Shown piece by piece: positions 1-11,953 of a DNA stretch of 64,000 bases. Under the pieces are notes generated by a model. It did not search any database. It was not told where the DNA came from and saw nothing but the letters and a program-made list of their open reading frames with translations. The first letter of the stretch is position 1. Every line of letters starts with the position of its first letter. The stretch is from Chrysopilus asiliformis. Taxonomy: Eukaryota > Arthropoda > Insecta > Diptera > Rhagionidae. The position numbers and the translations under genes are program-made. The stretch covers positions 9,331,942-9,395,941 of the forward strand of contig OZ035964.1 of the NCBI GenBank assembly GCA_964034945.1. The letters run 5' to 3'.

Positions 1-58
1 GTGGCTTAACTAACTTTTAGGCTCTCCTCATACCTGTGACAGTGTTATTTGGTGTGTG

Positions 59-1424
59 CGCGCGGCTTTTAAAGCACCTCCGAGTGGAATTAATATTGTT
101 AACAAAAAAAAAAAATTTTCCGAATACTGTTTGATCGTTTTTTTTATTTTTCAAAAAAAAAAAAAAAAAACGTTAAATAAAAATTTTGTTTATAATAGCT
201 ACAAACAACAAAACGCAGTAAATTGTATCGAAAATTTATCGTATTAAAAAATAAACGTATCTTCAATTAAATTAAATTTTTTCTCAAATATTCATCACGT
301 TACGTGAAAGAGGTTCTGTTTTTAGTTTTTCAAATTTTACCATAAATATTTATTGTTACTTTGTGTGTTTATAATTGAAAAAAAGAGGGAAAATTAAGTG
401 ATTTCTTTTTTTGAAAGAACCAAGGAAAAGAAAAAAAAGGCTCACAGCATAAAGAAATTATTTAATAAGTGATCAATCGAAAGAAAAAGAAATAATATTT
501 ATTGAACGCCGAGTGAAAAAACCGAAATCATTTCAAAACCAAATTTAACGTCGTTTTGATCGTTAAAATTTGAAAGAAATATTTTTTTCCAAATTTTGTA
601 AATACTGGTATTAAATAATAACGAAATCAGAATAAAAACGCGAAAAAGTTTATGCAATTTATTTGAAAACAACAACAAATTACTTGACTGTCAAAAATTG
701 AAACAAAAAAAAAGTTTTATATTGAAACAAAAAAAAAGGCAACCAAGGAAAAAAGCAAAACATCAAAATATATTTTATTTGGAAAACAAAAATATCGAAA
801 GTGATGCAATAGAATTTCATTACTTTTAGTGCGTGGAATGGAATATAAAATTCCGACAAGTTTCGATTGGAAATCGCAAAATTAACAACGATTGATCGGG
901 AGGAGAAACAAAACAAATTCACGAAAAAATTCGCAAAATGTCACTTAAAATTGTATCAAGAAAATATTATAAGATAATATATTCAAATACCAAATTGTAA
1001 TCAAATCTATAACAACAAAAAACAAAATAAGGATATAATTTATTACTCGTAGTCAAAACATTTCTTTGAAGTTTGTGCAATAAAATATTAATTGAAGTCA
1101 CATTTTTATGATAAATGTATAAAATCCACTTGAGGAATTGAAGAAAGAAAAGAATTAATCATCAGAGAATTTATCTGTTCAGGAATTTCATTCAGAAAAT
1201 AATCATCGCTATCGAAAATTGAGCAATCGTCCAACAAAATACAATTTTCACAACAACAACAACAACAAAAAAAGGATAAGGGAAAAAATATTTCGGATTT
1301 TGAATCTACACGAAATTCAAATTGGCGGTTAGATACTCAGCGAAATTTCGCTGTAAAACGATCTGGCATTCATTTAAGACACCGGGTCAACGTTAATTCA
1401 TTTCAATCGACATTACGAACGCAA
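59..1424 (+). other. A-rich possible 5' untranslated exon upstream of FAR-A
   Basis: This stretch has no recognisable transposon, no long reading frame, and a purine/A-rich texture with CAA and AACAAC runs, as in long insect 5' leaders. It ends at a possible donor (CAA|GTATGA, donor from 1425). FAR-A needs an upstream exon because its ATG lies 18 nt after an acceptor and an in-frame TGA precedes it. A leader here would imply a 24.5 kb first intron. This is inference only; nothing in the sequence links the two, and the stretch could simply be intergenic DNA. Confidence 0.22.
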
Positions 1425-1961
1425 GTATGAAACTATATTTTATTTTATTTTATTTTTTTGGAAAAAAAAACTAATAATCTTGTAAAAACATGAAAGAATT
1501 TTGGGCCTGTTCATGAAATACGTCACACTTTTAGAGGGATCTGCGGTACTTCAACGGCAGTACTAAAATCCAATCAAAAAATCCATTAAAAAAATCACGT
1601 GAAAATACGTGACAAAGCGGCAGGGGGGGATTCGAAAAACTGAAAATCAGCGTGACGTATTTTATGGACATCCCCTTAACCACTTTTTAAATCTTAAGTT
1701 ACGACAAATTTGCTCAAGAGATTAACGTATTGTTTTGGACTCGATAAAAATTTGTTATAACCATTGCCAATTTATAGAAAACGACTTAAACAAGTGCCAT
1801 CTGTCATGAAATTTTTGAATTGGAAATTTACGAAAATCAAAAATTTTAAAAAATCACATTCTTCTGGTTTTTTGCCCCCAAAAATTTTTTGTGTGATTTT
1901 CAGTTAAATTAAAATTCTTTAGTGTTTGCCACTATATTTCGCACAATTTTAGTGGCAGATA

Positions 1962-2176
1962 CAGTGACCCAAAAAACTGTTCACACTACTTTTTACCTAT
2001 TTAATGCAACTGAAATGCGATAATGACAGATAGAGACACAAACATGTAATTTCTTGAAAGAACTGCAGCCAACTTAACAATATAGTAAAATGGTGATTCC
2101 CCAGAAACTTATCTGTCTGACTCTGCGATCAAAGAATTGCCAACATAAAATTTGTGAACAGTTTTTTGGGTCACTG
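1962..2176. mobile_element. 215 bp miniature inverted-repeat element, TA target duplication
   Basis: The ends are inverted repeats (CAGTGACCCAAAAAACTG at the left, its complement at the right), flanked by TA on both sides. A CAGT start with a TA duplication fits pogo/Tigger-type non-autonomous elements. It is non-coding. Confidence 0.8.
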
Positions 2177-2637
2177 TACGTGCCATACACCGAAAATCCC
2201 AATAGGGATCATTTTTGTATTCAAGAAGCGCATTTCATTTGGTTTGTGACAATATTCCCAGAAATATTACTAGAAAATTACGAACGCAATGTGGTGGATG
2301 AGGAGGTGGAGAGGGAGGGGGATGCCACAGGGCACACAAAGATTGATCCCCCAACACATTTCTTTGAATTTTCCATTTCCAAAAAAAAGTCCTTAAATTT
2401 TCTGTCATGGAAAAAAGCCCACAAAAATGACATTCACTCCAAAAGCTTTAAGCTGAAACCTATTACACCGATTGATTTGGAAATGTTGAGACAACTCTTC
2501 TCGCGAGAAGAAGCTCGAGAGTCTGGGGGCATTATTTTTCTTGAACCATATGTTTTCCGAAACCGGTCAAAATTCAGGAAATTAGTACCAAAAATTGCAC
2601 ACCCCTCGGTTCCCACCCACAATAAATATGTGAAGTA

Positions 2638-2916
2638 CAGTAATCCCTCCAAGTGCGCGGTAGATACGTGCCACAAAAAGAGTGCGCAAACCGAAACCGC
2701 GCACTGTGAATCCTACTTTGTATGAAATTTTGGGGTTAGAAACATGTTTTTTTTAACGAAAATTATAAAAAAACCGAGCAGCTGCGAAATTTTTACCGCG
2801 CAGTTCGAAATTTTGGTATTAAATACTTAACCGCGCAGTTGCGAAACCGCGCAGTTAGAAACCGCGCAGTTGCGAAACCGCGCAGTTGCGAAACCGCGCA
2901 GGTGGAGGGATTACTG
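2638..2916. mobile_element. pogo-like miniature element, copy 1 (CAGTAATCCCTCC ends)
   Basis: The terminal inverted repeat is CAGTAATCCCTCC with flanking TA. The interior has repeated short GC-rich units (CCGCGCAGTTGCGAAA type, about five near the right end). Relatives lie at 26813-27043 and 41463-42885; the last keeps a piece of pogo-type coding sequence, which supports the class. An apparent 211-codon reading frame at 2090-2725 runs from the neighbouring element into this one and is not a gene. Confidence 0.85.
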
Positions 2917-4417
2917 TATACCATTTTACAACAGAAACTTTTTTCAAAGATAAAAAAAAAGATAAAAATACGCTGAGTTTGTTTTTCTTTAAAAAAATGC
3001 ACCGTAATCCATACGTAAATATCTTCAATGAAAATTGTGCCTAAGAAAAAAGGACTTTGATGGACATTGGTTAAAAAAAAAGCAAAGAAATCAATTCGAA
3101 ATTACTGAAATTCGGTCACTTTTCAATGGTTTATGCGTGATTTGTGCGTTATATATCTTACCTGTGCATTGCGAAGGGTGAAAAATGCTTAGTCTCAAGG
3201 TTGTTTCTTATTATAATTTTTTTCTTACATTACATTTCAATATGTTGCTGTTGAAACAGACATTACCTAAGACTTAAAACGATAGACGGACTAAAATAAT
3301 GTCCGCTTTATTATGCAATCTGATCAGTCGATCAACATTAACGAAATTCAAAAAGAAAAAAGAAAAATAATTCAATTGAATAAACAATAAAAAAATACTT
3401 TTTTTTTGCCAAGTCAACTGAAAAATTGTTCAACAATCATCGTGTAGCAACGCAAGTGTCATATTATAAAATGCAATGGAATGCACTGCACTTGAAAGTA
3501 AAATTCATAACTGATCTTCTGGTTTTTTTTTCGTTATACATTTTTATGGATAAAAATGAAACTATTTATGGTTTTGTGAAAATGAAAACTACTATCTTCG
3601 ACATAATTTTGTATATTGAATGGCGGTACAACCTTGAAATTTGTGCAACAAAAATTGGGCAAATTCAAATCAGAATCGTGAAAGTGAAGAATCAGTGGAG
3701 TCACTTTAAATCTTTTCCCCTCCCCCTTCCTACCGCATGGTTTCACTGTTTGTCTATGGGGGCGCTGTACACAATCACACCTGAAGAATTTCCCTGAATA
3801 CAATTTCGTCTGACCTTAACGGTGTTAGAAAAATTCGGTAACCCAGAACTTTAATTAAAACATAACAAAAGCTATAATTGCCAATCTGGCAATTATTGAA
3901 AACCCGTATGGTGATATTCGTATCAAAATTCGAAGAGTTGTACCAAAAATCTACTTTGAAGTCAAACTTTCCAATAAGATTTTTTAAAATTTATTCCAAT
4001 CGGATTTTGATGTATGGGAGTTTTATGTAGAATCATATCCTAAATAACTTTTGTTCTTGGACTTTTTTGATAAGATGCACAGTTATTGAGATATTCGCAA
4101 AAAATGTTTTCATTCGTATGAGGGGTACCCCCCCTGGTCCGTTTTTGCCCATTTACGAACTTAGCCTTGCATTTTACGAAAAATGGATCTGCGCAAAATT
4201 TCAAGTCTCTAGCTCAATCCGTGCGCCCGCAATCCGTGCCACACACGGACAGATAGACGGACAGACGGACAGACGGACAGACGGACGGACGGACATGCTA
4301 AATTCAACTTTTTTGATCATTCTAAACCCACTGGTGTAATTAATTTTTGTGTGTGATGACGGGATCTTGGCGTTACAAACGGTAAGGCAAAGTTAATATA
4401 CCCTTTGGTTTCACCAT

Positions 4418-5251
4418 TAGGGATGCCAACGATACCTCGATGTTTGCGAAAAATCGAGGTATCGTTGAAAAATATCGAGGTTTAACCTCGATGTTAAAGA
4501 GGCCGATATATCGAGGTATCGATGTTGTTATCCACGATGTTAGAACATTACTCTTCATAAAATTAGTAGAGAAACTGATTTTAGGACTAGAGGGACTAGT
4601 TTTTAGATAGACTTAATATAGCCACTCAAAGATTTGTTTAATTTTTCTTTGGTATCAATTTTCGGTTTCATCTTTCTACAAGATTTCGCAAAAAATACCA
4701 GAGCTAGCCATGAAATTTTACAGAGAAGTTTGGTCCTGACGTGGAAATCCGTTAACCAGAAGTAACCAAAACGACGGCTTTTTAAAAACTACGATTTGGT
4801 TTTTTGCGGTTTATTCCGAAACTAACCATTTTCCAGTAGTCTTATGTTTTACAAAACTTGGAGACAATAAAATTTGCTACATTTATGTCTTTTACTAGAA
4901 CTCCGTATCTCAAGCCGTTATGAAGATGTGCCGGCATTTAAAAAAAATAGTTTTTTTCGAATATTTCGAAAACTAACGGATTTTTGGTGGTTCAACGTAT
5001 AAGAAGAATTAAAACCGTGTTAATTCTACCTGGGCGCAGTCCACCCACAGTAAAGCATCTGCCAGGTGGGTCAATTATTTATTAAATTTAACTCTTTTCA
5101 AAACATCGGAAAAGCATCGAGGTATCGATGTTTTCAGGACGATGTTTTCAGGACGATGTTTTCAGGACGATGTTTTTTGAAATCGATGTCGCCTTTAAAA
5201 AAACATCGATTTTCGATATATCGAGGTTTTATGAACGATGTTGCATCCCTA
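4418..5251. mobile_element. hAT-like non-autonomous element with 8 bp duplication TTCACCAT
   Basis: The ends read TAGGGATGC...GCATCCCTA and are flanked by identical 8 bp copies of TTCACCAT (4410-4417 and 5252-5259), the hAT signature. Subterminal parts are rich in CGATG and ATCGAGGTATCG. A copy of repeat B (about 4640-5010) is nested inside. Near the right end a 15 bp unit (CGATGTTTTCAGGA) repeats three times at about 5126-5170. Confidence 0.85.
4640..5010 (+). repeat. Repeat family B fragment nested in the hAT-like element
   Basis: It matches the family B interior (AAATCCGTTAACC, GAACTCCGTATCTCAAGCC, ATTTTTGGTGGTTC blocks) seen at 40600-41460 and, in reverse, at 31304-32894 and 48965-49938. 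Confidence 0.65.
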
Positions 5252-6019
5252 TTCACCATACGGGTATAAAAACCAATTCAGCACCGAACATTTACCTTAA
5301 TTGTACAATAGTCTTATTGATAGCCGTATAGTTATAAACTTCAATAAAAATTATGTAAAAAAATCAGTATTCGAATGGAAGTATTTTTCTTAAGGATTTT
5401 AGTATCTAAACTTTTACGAAAATCCCATCTGCATTAATAATATTGAATTTTCAGGCCCTGCATAATCCGGGAATCTCTATTCTCATTTATAGCAAAGCTA
5501 TAAAAATATTTCCCTGCTAACTGAATTGCATAAATCCTATAAGGTGGATGGTAAAAAGCAGAAGGCCTTGAAAATTTATCAGCTTAATGAGAGTTTTTCA
5601 TTTGATTTTATTTAAAAAAAAAAAACAACCGAAAAAAAAACGTTTTTTTTTTGTTGTTAAGAGAATTAGAAAAATACCTGCTCATATGATTCATATATGA
5701 GTATGTGATGATAACGAAATGTCATCAAGCAAAAGGGTTTTTGTTGGAATTTCATTATTACTACCGTCTTTACGTAGGTAAATATATATGTCGCGGTGAA
5801 ATGTGGGCTAGGGCATAATATTGTAACCGGGGAAAATGGGGCCTAAGAAGGTGAATAAGAGACATGTTTTGTATAAATTAAGAGATATTAAGCAACAGCA
5901 ACAAAGCAAACCACATAACGTCAACACGATAACAAAAAAATTTATATACGTATGTATGTATCTTTTTTTTTCTTTTTTGTTTCACTTTCTTTCGACAACT
6001 TTCTTCAAATAATACGCAG

Positions 6020-6062
6020 ACATGCGGCCATCATCATGCCAGCAGCCATTCGGCTCACTCAG
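6020..6062 (+). other. Possible 43 nt exon (acceptor + short GC-rich segment + donor)
   Basis: A long pyrimidine tract (about 5962-6005) leads to a CAG at 6017-6019. A 43 nt segment much richer in GC than its surroundings follows, ending CTCAG|GTATTT. It contains an ATG at 6022 that would not read in frame into FAR-A. It could be an untranslated leader exon or chance. No transcript evidence is available. Confidence 0.2.
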
Positions 6063-6219
6063 GTATTTTATAATAAAAATAAAGGCTTGTAAAAAGATCA
6101 AGCATATTCGTTTTTATACGGAAAATACATGATACAGACTCTAGTTTAGTTCTGTTAAATGCTCTGCATCTTTGGTTGTAATTTTCTTGGATCAAATTAT
6201 GCTATACTATTCAGTATAG

Positions 6220-6411
6220 CAGTGGCGTAACCAGGAAAAGCACCCAAAGGTGACAGATGGGACAGGGAGAGCGGAAAGGAATTGCTGGAGATTCCCGAAA
6301 ATGTTGTGCTAACAAATCAGGACTACAAATTTTTAATCTCAAAAAAAAAAACTGTGGGTCTAACTTTCCAATAACGAATGGAATACCCACAAATTCGTAG
6401 TTACGCCACTG
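6220..6411. mobile_element. 192 bp miniature element with CAGTGGCGTAAC ends
   Basis: Inverted terminal repeats are CAGTGGCGTAACCA at the left and TAGTTACGCCACTG at the right. This end type is common in hAT-class miniature elements. A clean 8 bp duplication is not visible: the flanks share ATTCAG only when offset. Confidence 0.65.
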
Positions 6412-7160
6412 ATTCAGCACCTACTAACTACTAATTCGATGTGTGACTTCCGGTACTTGGCCACATTATCCCAAACATATTCCAAAAAAATCTTCAATAT
6501 TTTCCAGAGATCATTCACAAAAATTATGTTCAGTGATGCTGCGTGGATTGGCACATACGGTAAAACTTGTTTTCTTGGCGTTTTCTTCCTCTCATAAAAT
6601 TATAACTTCCAGCAACATAGCAATTCCAATCGTAGATTTATCAATTCATTGATAAAGACCAATTATTTATTAAGCATTCATCATCCGGATAATATGATTA
6701 TGTGTATAAATATAGGTAGACAAAAAAAAACAAAAAAAAAATCCGCTTAATGTGAATCATTTTATCCGTTTTTTTTTTAGTATTTCGAGCGTTTTAATGG
6801 AACTTTCTTATCAATTTGAAAATTGCTTGCATTTCGTGACAGAAAAAATCACAAGAAAGTGCTTATTTAAACATAAGAAAAGCTACAATTGCCAGGGGCC
6901 AATCGTCAAATACTCTATATGATGACAGGCAAAATGCTTATTTAAAAAAATCCATTTGTATAGGAGAGAGGGGGAAGGAGTGGTCCGATTGCATTTTGAT
7001 GTATGGAACGGTTATGTGAAATAATATTTTAAACACATTTTGTCTTTATAAAGTTTTCGATACGATGTACAGTTTTCGACAAAAAAGGGAAAAAAGTATT
7101 CAATTTGTATTTGGGACGGGGGAAGGAGACAAGTTATGTGAAATCATATTCTGAGCACAT

Positions 7161-8194
7161 TTGAGGCGTTAAAAGCTAGAGTGGACCAACCCACATAATC
7201 GAGTTTTTGAAGCTTTTCCAATTTTGTACTATTATTGACTGTAAATTTTTGGAAAAAAAAATTTCTGTGGACTTTATTACTCAATGTTGAAACGTTTTTT
7301 GGTGCATCCAAACATTTTTGTCTAAAAACTCACTCGCAATAGTGATTCAAACACAAAAAAATTCACGATTTCGACATGTGGGTTGGTCCACTCTACACTC
7401 TAGAAAATTTTATTGTAATTTTACCCCTATTATCGTAGGAAACCATTTTCCTACGATAATAGGGGTAAAATTACACCGAGTCGTAATGGCTTAAAAGCTA
7501 TGCATTTTTACTCATTTTGTGGCGTACAAAAGCCTCTTTTACGGGGGAACTTTAAGCTAAATAAGAAGTAAAAGTACAATACGGGTGTAATTTTACGACA
7601 TGGATGTTTAAAATTACCACATTTTTGTTGTAATTTTCCTCCTATTTGGTAGCAAAACCGCGTCTTAAAGGTGTAATTTTACGACATTTTTTGTTTAAAA
7701 TTACACCGAAAATGGTATTAGAATTTCTCGGCTTACGGTCTGCAAAAACAAAAATATTATATTATTTTTGCGGATGTTTTCACATCCAAATTTCCCGGGC
7801 ATGTCTGCCAGGTGGCAGGCGCCACACAGGATTTTGGTAGAGTAAAACTCGATTCGAGTATTTATACTCCGATGCCACAAACCTTATGCGAATTATAAGG
7901 TTAAGGTTAAATTGTCCGTACAATAATGCAAAAATACCCTGCGAGCGTGTTTTTACACCAAAATAAGAGTAAAAATACGAATATTGGTCGAAATTTTACG
8001 CAAGGTTTAAAATTACCCTATTTCTAGTGTAATATTAATGTTTTTTGGGTGATTTTACAACTTAAATGGTGTGCGAGCTAAATTCTGATTTTTTTTCGAA
8101 ATTTTACGACGTTTTTGCAAATTTACCCCGTTTTTACCCCATTTTTCGGTTTAAGTTCAAATTCATTTTCTACAGTGTAGCTTTTAACGCCTCA
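7161..8194. mobile_element. Miniature element J, copy 1, split by element C
   Basis: The left end reads TGAGGCGTTAAAAGC then TAGAGTGGACCAACCC; the right end is the complement, but cut at the TA by the element at 7396-8177. A second, uninterrupted relative is at 9648-9850. The flanks (ATTT on both sides) suggest a short duplication. Non-coding. Confidence 0.65.
7396..8177. mobile_element. Element C, copy 1 (CACTCTAGAAAAT ends, TA duplication)
   Basis: It starts CACTCTAGAAAAT and ends ATTTTCTACAGTG, with TA at 7394-7395 and 8178-8179. The interior is full of GTAAAATTAC-type motifs and a short palindrome around 7435-7470. A stretch near 7735-7810 (ATTTTTGCGGATG, GGCATGTCTGCC) is shared, inverted, with the element at 54631-56891, placing both in one family. 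Probably a Tc1/mariner-like non-autonomous element. Confidence 0.75.
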
Positions 8195-8649
8195 TTTGAT
8201 CGTTATAAATTTTTCGATACAATGCACAGTTTTCGAGAAAACAGGAAAAAATTAATCCATTTGCACGCGGGAAGGGAGAAGTAGTGGTCCGATTGGATTT
8301 TAATGTATGGATGAGTTACGTAAAATCCTATTCTAAACACATTTTGCCTTTATAAATTTTTCAATATGACTCAGTGTTTTCGAGAAATTTGCAAAAAACT
8401 GTATCGTTTGTATGGAGGAGGGATGCTGAGCTTCGTCAACAAGTCGGGCTGATTCAAACAGGATCAGCTAGTTTTGATGAAAGGTCTTATGAGTGCTTAT
8501 GAGTAGTAGGCCTCCGAGTGTAGCGCTGTGCTCACGTCTGGGCGCGCGCGGTCTTCTTAACTTAACCTATGAGGGAGGGAAAAAAGAATAGTCCAATTTT
8601 GCGGACATGGGATGGAATTTGTCCAATTATTGGTTCGATACGTTACAAA

Positions 8650-9090
8650 CGGTATACTAAATCTAATATACTCCTATGTGATTTATCATAAGAGTATAAA
8701 ACCATCGAATATGAACAGCAAATGACTTTCTTATACAAAATCTACGTCCCTGCGCAATTTAAACAAAAAGCCAACGAGTAAAATAGTGGTTCACAAAAAA
8801 AAAATCAAAAATGTTTTTACAAAATCTCAAGTATCTCGTTAACAGTAGAATATATCAATTTACGGTTAAAGGTGAAAATGTAGAGTTCTTCCTTTCAACT
8901 ATTTTTTTTTCTATCGAAATCCGTTAGTTTGTAAGAAATCCACAAAAATTTAATTTTTCCCATTTTAATAAAATTATTCAAGACGAAGGAATAAATACAT
9001 CGAATAACGGTACATAAAAAACTTATGAGAAAATGCATAGATTAAACACTAAGATATCTTAAGTCTAACGAAGAAAAGGGTCTTTTTTCT
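8650..9090 (+). repeat. Repeat family B fragment
   Basis: It contains the GACTTTCTTATACAAAATCTACG end block and the CTCGTTAACAGTAG / CATCGAATAACGG interior blocks of family B. Truncated. Confidence 0.55.
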
Positions 9091-9202
9091 GAATCAGTGA
9101 ACTTTCAAATCTTCTAAAAACCTCCCAGCATTATCCGATTGAAGCTTTTCGACCAATGAGATCAAAGCTTTCAACTAGAGGGATATCAAAGCTTAGAAAC
9201 TC

Positions 9203-9458
9203 AATCGTAATCGCAATTGTAATCGCGATCGTAATCGCAATCGTAGAAACTCAATCGTAATCGTAATCGCGATCGTAATCGCAATCGCAATCGCAATCGT
9301 AATCGCAATCGTAATCGTAATCGTAATCGCAATCGCAATCGTAATCGTAATCGCAATCGTAATCGCAATCGTAATCGCAATCGTAATCGCAATCGTAATC
9401 GCAATCGTAATCGCAATCGCAATTATAATCGGAATCGTAATCGTAATCGCAATCGTTA
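9203..9458. repeat. Hexanucleotide satellite (AATCGT/AATCGC)n
   Basis: About 40 units alternate between AATCGT and AATCGC. It lies inside a relative of the foldback element at 23105-23240: the flanking GAAGCTTTTCGACCAATGAG and GAATTGGGCTTCAGA match that element's arms. The reading frame of alternating Arg-Leu across it is an artefact of the repeat. Confidence 0.9.
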
Positions 9459-9647
9459 GTCTGAATTGGGCTTCAGAGACTGGATACCATTTTTCGAGCC
9501 CTCTGTTGTACGCGCTGGAAATATCTTAGTATTAACCTATAGAAAATGTTATTCTCTTTAATTCATGTCATACACTGAATAGTTTACGAGATAAATTGCG
9601 GAAAAAACTATTTTTTTCGAAAGTCGAGACTTATACGAGTACTACAT

Positions 9648-9850
9648 GAGGCTATAAGAGCAAAAGTGGCCCAACCCACATGTCGAAATCGAAAAAAAAA
9701 CAAAAAATGTTTAAATGCACAAAAGAACATTTCAAAATTGAGTAATAAAGTCCACACCAATTTTTTTCCAAAAATTTACAGTCAATAATAGTACAAAAGT
9801 AGAAAAGCTTCAAAAACTCGATTGTGTGACTTGGGCCACTCTTGTTCTCA
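9648..9850. mobile_element. Miniature element J, copy 2
   Basis: It has the same ends as 7161-8194 (ATGAGGC ... GTGGCCCAACCCACA, and at the right GGGCCACTC ... AACGCCTCA), in opposite orientation. Interior blocks such as ATTTACAGTCAATAATAG are shared. Confidence 0.65.
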
Positions 9851-10001
9851 ACGCCTCACATATTTATAAGGAAGTAAGAAACAACGGTCAGTCAGACTAG
9901 GTTTTATTTGAAAAAGTATCACAGAAGTTAAACTACTGGGATTCTAATTCAGATTAGTAAACAAAATTTTGATTTTTAATTAATTTAATAAAATTACTCA
10001 C

Positions 10002-10103
10002 GAAATATTACTTCCGTTTGTGTGTATTTATGTTCCTTCGGGAGTTGTGGGTCCGTTTGAACCCCGATTTCAACAACGGATGGACCAATATCGGGAGTTT
10101 TGT
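10002..10103 (-). CDS. Candidate internal coding exon of an unidentified minus-strand gene
   Basis: On the minus strand a pyrimidine tract and CAG acceptor precede a 102 nt block, followed by donor TTC|GTGAGT (donor begins at 10001). One frame is open throughout (33 codons, starting at the third base). Its peptide includes VVEIGVQTDPQLPKEHKYTQ, and its GC content is well above the surrounding DNA. No start or stop codon is present, so it would be an internal exon. I do not recognise the family. No partner exons were found with confidence; an open stretch on the same strand at about 10630-10720 (KKGVRNGSGGGVQ) is a weaker candidate. A chance open frame or an old transposon remnant remains possible. 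Confidence 0.35.
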
Positions 10104-11199
10104 CTGAATTTTAAAAGAAAATTGTTCAATACTTAAAGTAAAGGTTATTAGCATAAAAATTCAACCATTAAAATGCCTTTGTTTAGGCCAAAAGTTTGAA
10201 ACTGAAAATATTTGTTTTAAAGAGTGCGGAATTTTCTATAAAATATCTTATGACGTAAGAACTAATTAACTCCCCAAAAATTATCAAACGAATGGTTTTT
10301 ATATACAAAACAGCTGTCGAAGTACTTCTTAGTTTTCTTTTTAAAAAGTTAGTTTTCTTTGAGATTTAGCTAGTCTAGCGATTTTCATGCGAGATAAAAG
10401 TTAGAAATTATGTTGATAAAACTTCCATCCAATGGAAAAATAAGATAAAACATGTGTATGTGAAGATTTAAAAACATCTATTTATTTGTTAGGCATTGTT
10501 GCACCTGTAATCTGAAAAGTCAGGTTAAATTTCTTTCATAATAAATCGAACCGATCAATATTACATACATATGTGTCTGATGTTGGCCAGCACAAATACC
10601 ATAATCCATTCATGCATCACTTGATCAAATCGGATCGGATCTCGTGTACATTTGAACACCACCGCCGGAACCGTTGCGTACACCTTTTTTAGTGTACCTA
10701 CTCTTTAACATTTTAAAGGGGGTGAAGGACGGGACGCGGAAGGGGTTTTTTTTCTTTTACAAAATTTTTGTTGCAAGTAAACAAATCAACAAAAGTATTT
10801 TTCATCTTCTTTTCATCGGTGTTTATTTATTTTCTTTATGGAACGAATTTTCGTGGGGATGAGACTTTCTTTTCCTGCCGCCGCTATTACTTCTGGCTGA
10901 TGGTAGGTAATATACGTATAGGATTTTTAATAATAAAATAAACGGCCCGTCCCCCCCATAAAATCACATATGGAACTATACACAAGATAAAGAGAGTTCG
11001 ATTATTTCAATCGAGAAACAAGTATAAAATATAATCATATTTACCTCATCTCATCTACTTTGGAAGTGCGTCTCAAGAAATGTTAGCAAAAGATCGAAAA
11101 AAAAATTTCTTGTTAAAGATAGCAAAATTTATAGATAAATCATTTTTTTTATTTATAAAATAAACGGTTGTGATTTTTTGCAAAAGTGCAATTAAAATC

Positions 11200-11400
11200 T
11201 TTCTTGAGCCTCCCCGTTTTTGTACAGTAAAGTTTAGGGGTTCCTTTATTCCGCGAACAACAAGACTTTGGAACGATCTACCATCCAATGTGTTCCCCCA
11301 GGACTATAACCCGCAGAAGTTCAAGGAGAACATAAATCGGCATCTCCTTTTGTCCTTCGGCATTAAAGGGCCTTCCCCTAAGCTCTGGCTGGAACTATAG
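11200..11400 (+). pseudogene. Non-LTR retrotransposon reverse-transcriptase C-terminal fragment
   Basis: The frame ending at the TAG at 11398-11400 encodes a segment of the form SFIPRTTRLWNDLPSNVFP followed by NPQKFKENINRHLL. This is the characteristic tail of LINE-type ORF2 proteins (R-T-x-R-L-W-N-x-L-P ... F-K). Only about 60 residues are recognisable; the catalytic core is absent. It is a dead 3' fragment, as left by 5' truncation. Confidence 0.75.
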
Positions 11401-11953
11401 AAAAAAAAATGTTTTCCAAGCATACGGTACTGTTTTGATTCAAAGGGAAATTGAATCCTCCCGATAGCCATAATTATTAAAATTATGACTTGCACACAAT
11501 ATTTTCTTATGGGAAACCTAACCACATTTGTTTAGCGATTTGCTTTTCCTCTAACATCATATTTATAGTAGTGGTCAGCGACTCCGAAAACCTCTAATAA
11601 CATGTTTCAGCCTTCTAACTGTCAGGTTTCATGTTTATCCCCTTACGAGTAAAAATTCGAAAAAACTCCACTTTAGTAGGTAGAATTTGGAAAAAAAACC
11701 CATGTTAGCGAGCGTCGACGTTGTGGGATGAACATACAGTAAAAATTTATGTTTCTAGCTCCAGAGGTTAGGGCTGGGCGTTAATAAGTCAGTCAGAAAG
11801 TTTTCCACCTTCTCTCTGCTCTCTACCCCAAATAATCTACCATACCGAAGATAGCAAGAGATAAAATTTCAAGTCAATCGGTGGAGCGGTTTTCGAATTG
11901 GAGCTTTTGGAAATCAGACCTAACTTTTCTAACAGATTTTTCGTGTTTTTTTA

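Larger units (their letters stand above)
3840..5300 (-). repeat. Interspersed repeat family A, interrupted by a hAT-like element
   Basis: This is a minus-orientation copy of a repeat seen in plus orientation at 44766-45465 and 59573-60140. Shared landmarks are the GTTACAAACGGTAAGG block, an (ACGGACAG)n array, and text such as CTTTTGTTATGTTTT. The copy is split at 4418-5251 by an inserted element. It is unclassified, with no coding potential seen. Confidence 0.7.
6865..8640 (+). repeat. Interspersed repeat family D, interrupted by two nested elements
   Basis: Blocks such as AGCTACAATTGCCAGG, GGAGTGGTCCGATTG and TTTTCGATACGATG recur at 44450-44765. The copy is split at 7161-8194 by a miniature element that is itself split. 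Unclassified and non-coding. Confidence 0.55.

Noticed and set aside
2090..2725. 211-codon open frame
   Set aside because: It starts inside one miniature element (1962-2176) and runs into another (2638-2916); no family resemblance and no splice context.
3426..3797. 123-codon open frame
   Set aside because: AT-rich, no recognisable family, overlapping open frame on the opposite strand, no splice or promoter support.
9201..9422. Arg-Leu repeat frame
   Set aside because: Translation of the AATCGT/AATCGC hexanucleotide array.
10674..10862. 62-codon plus-strand frame
   Set aside because: Phenylalanine-rich from T-runs; the minus strand over part of it looks more protein-like, but is itself unsupported.
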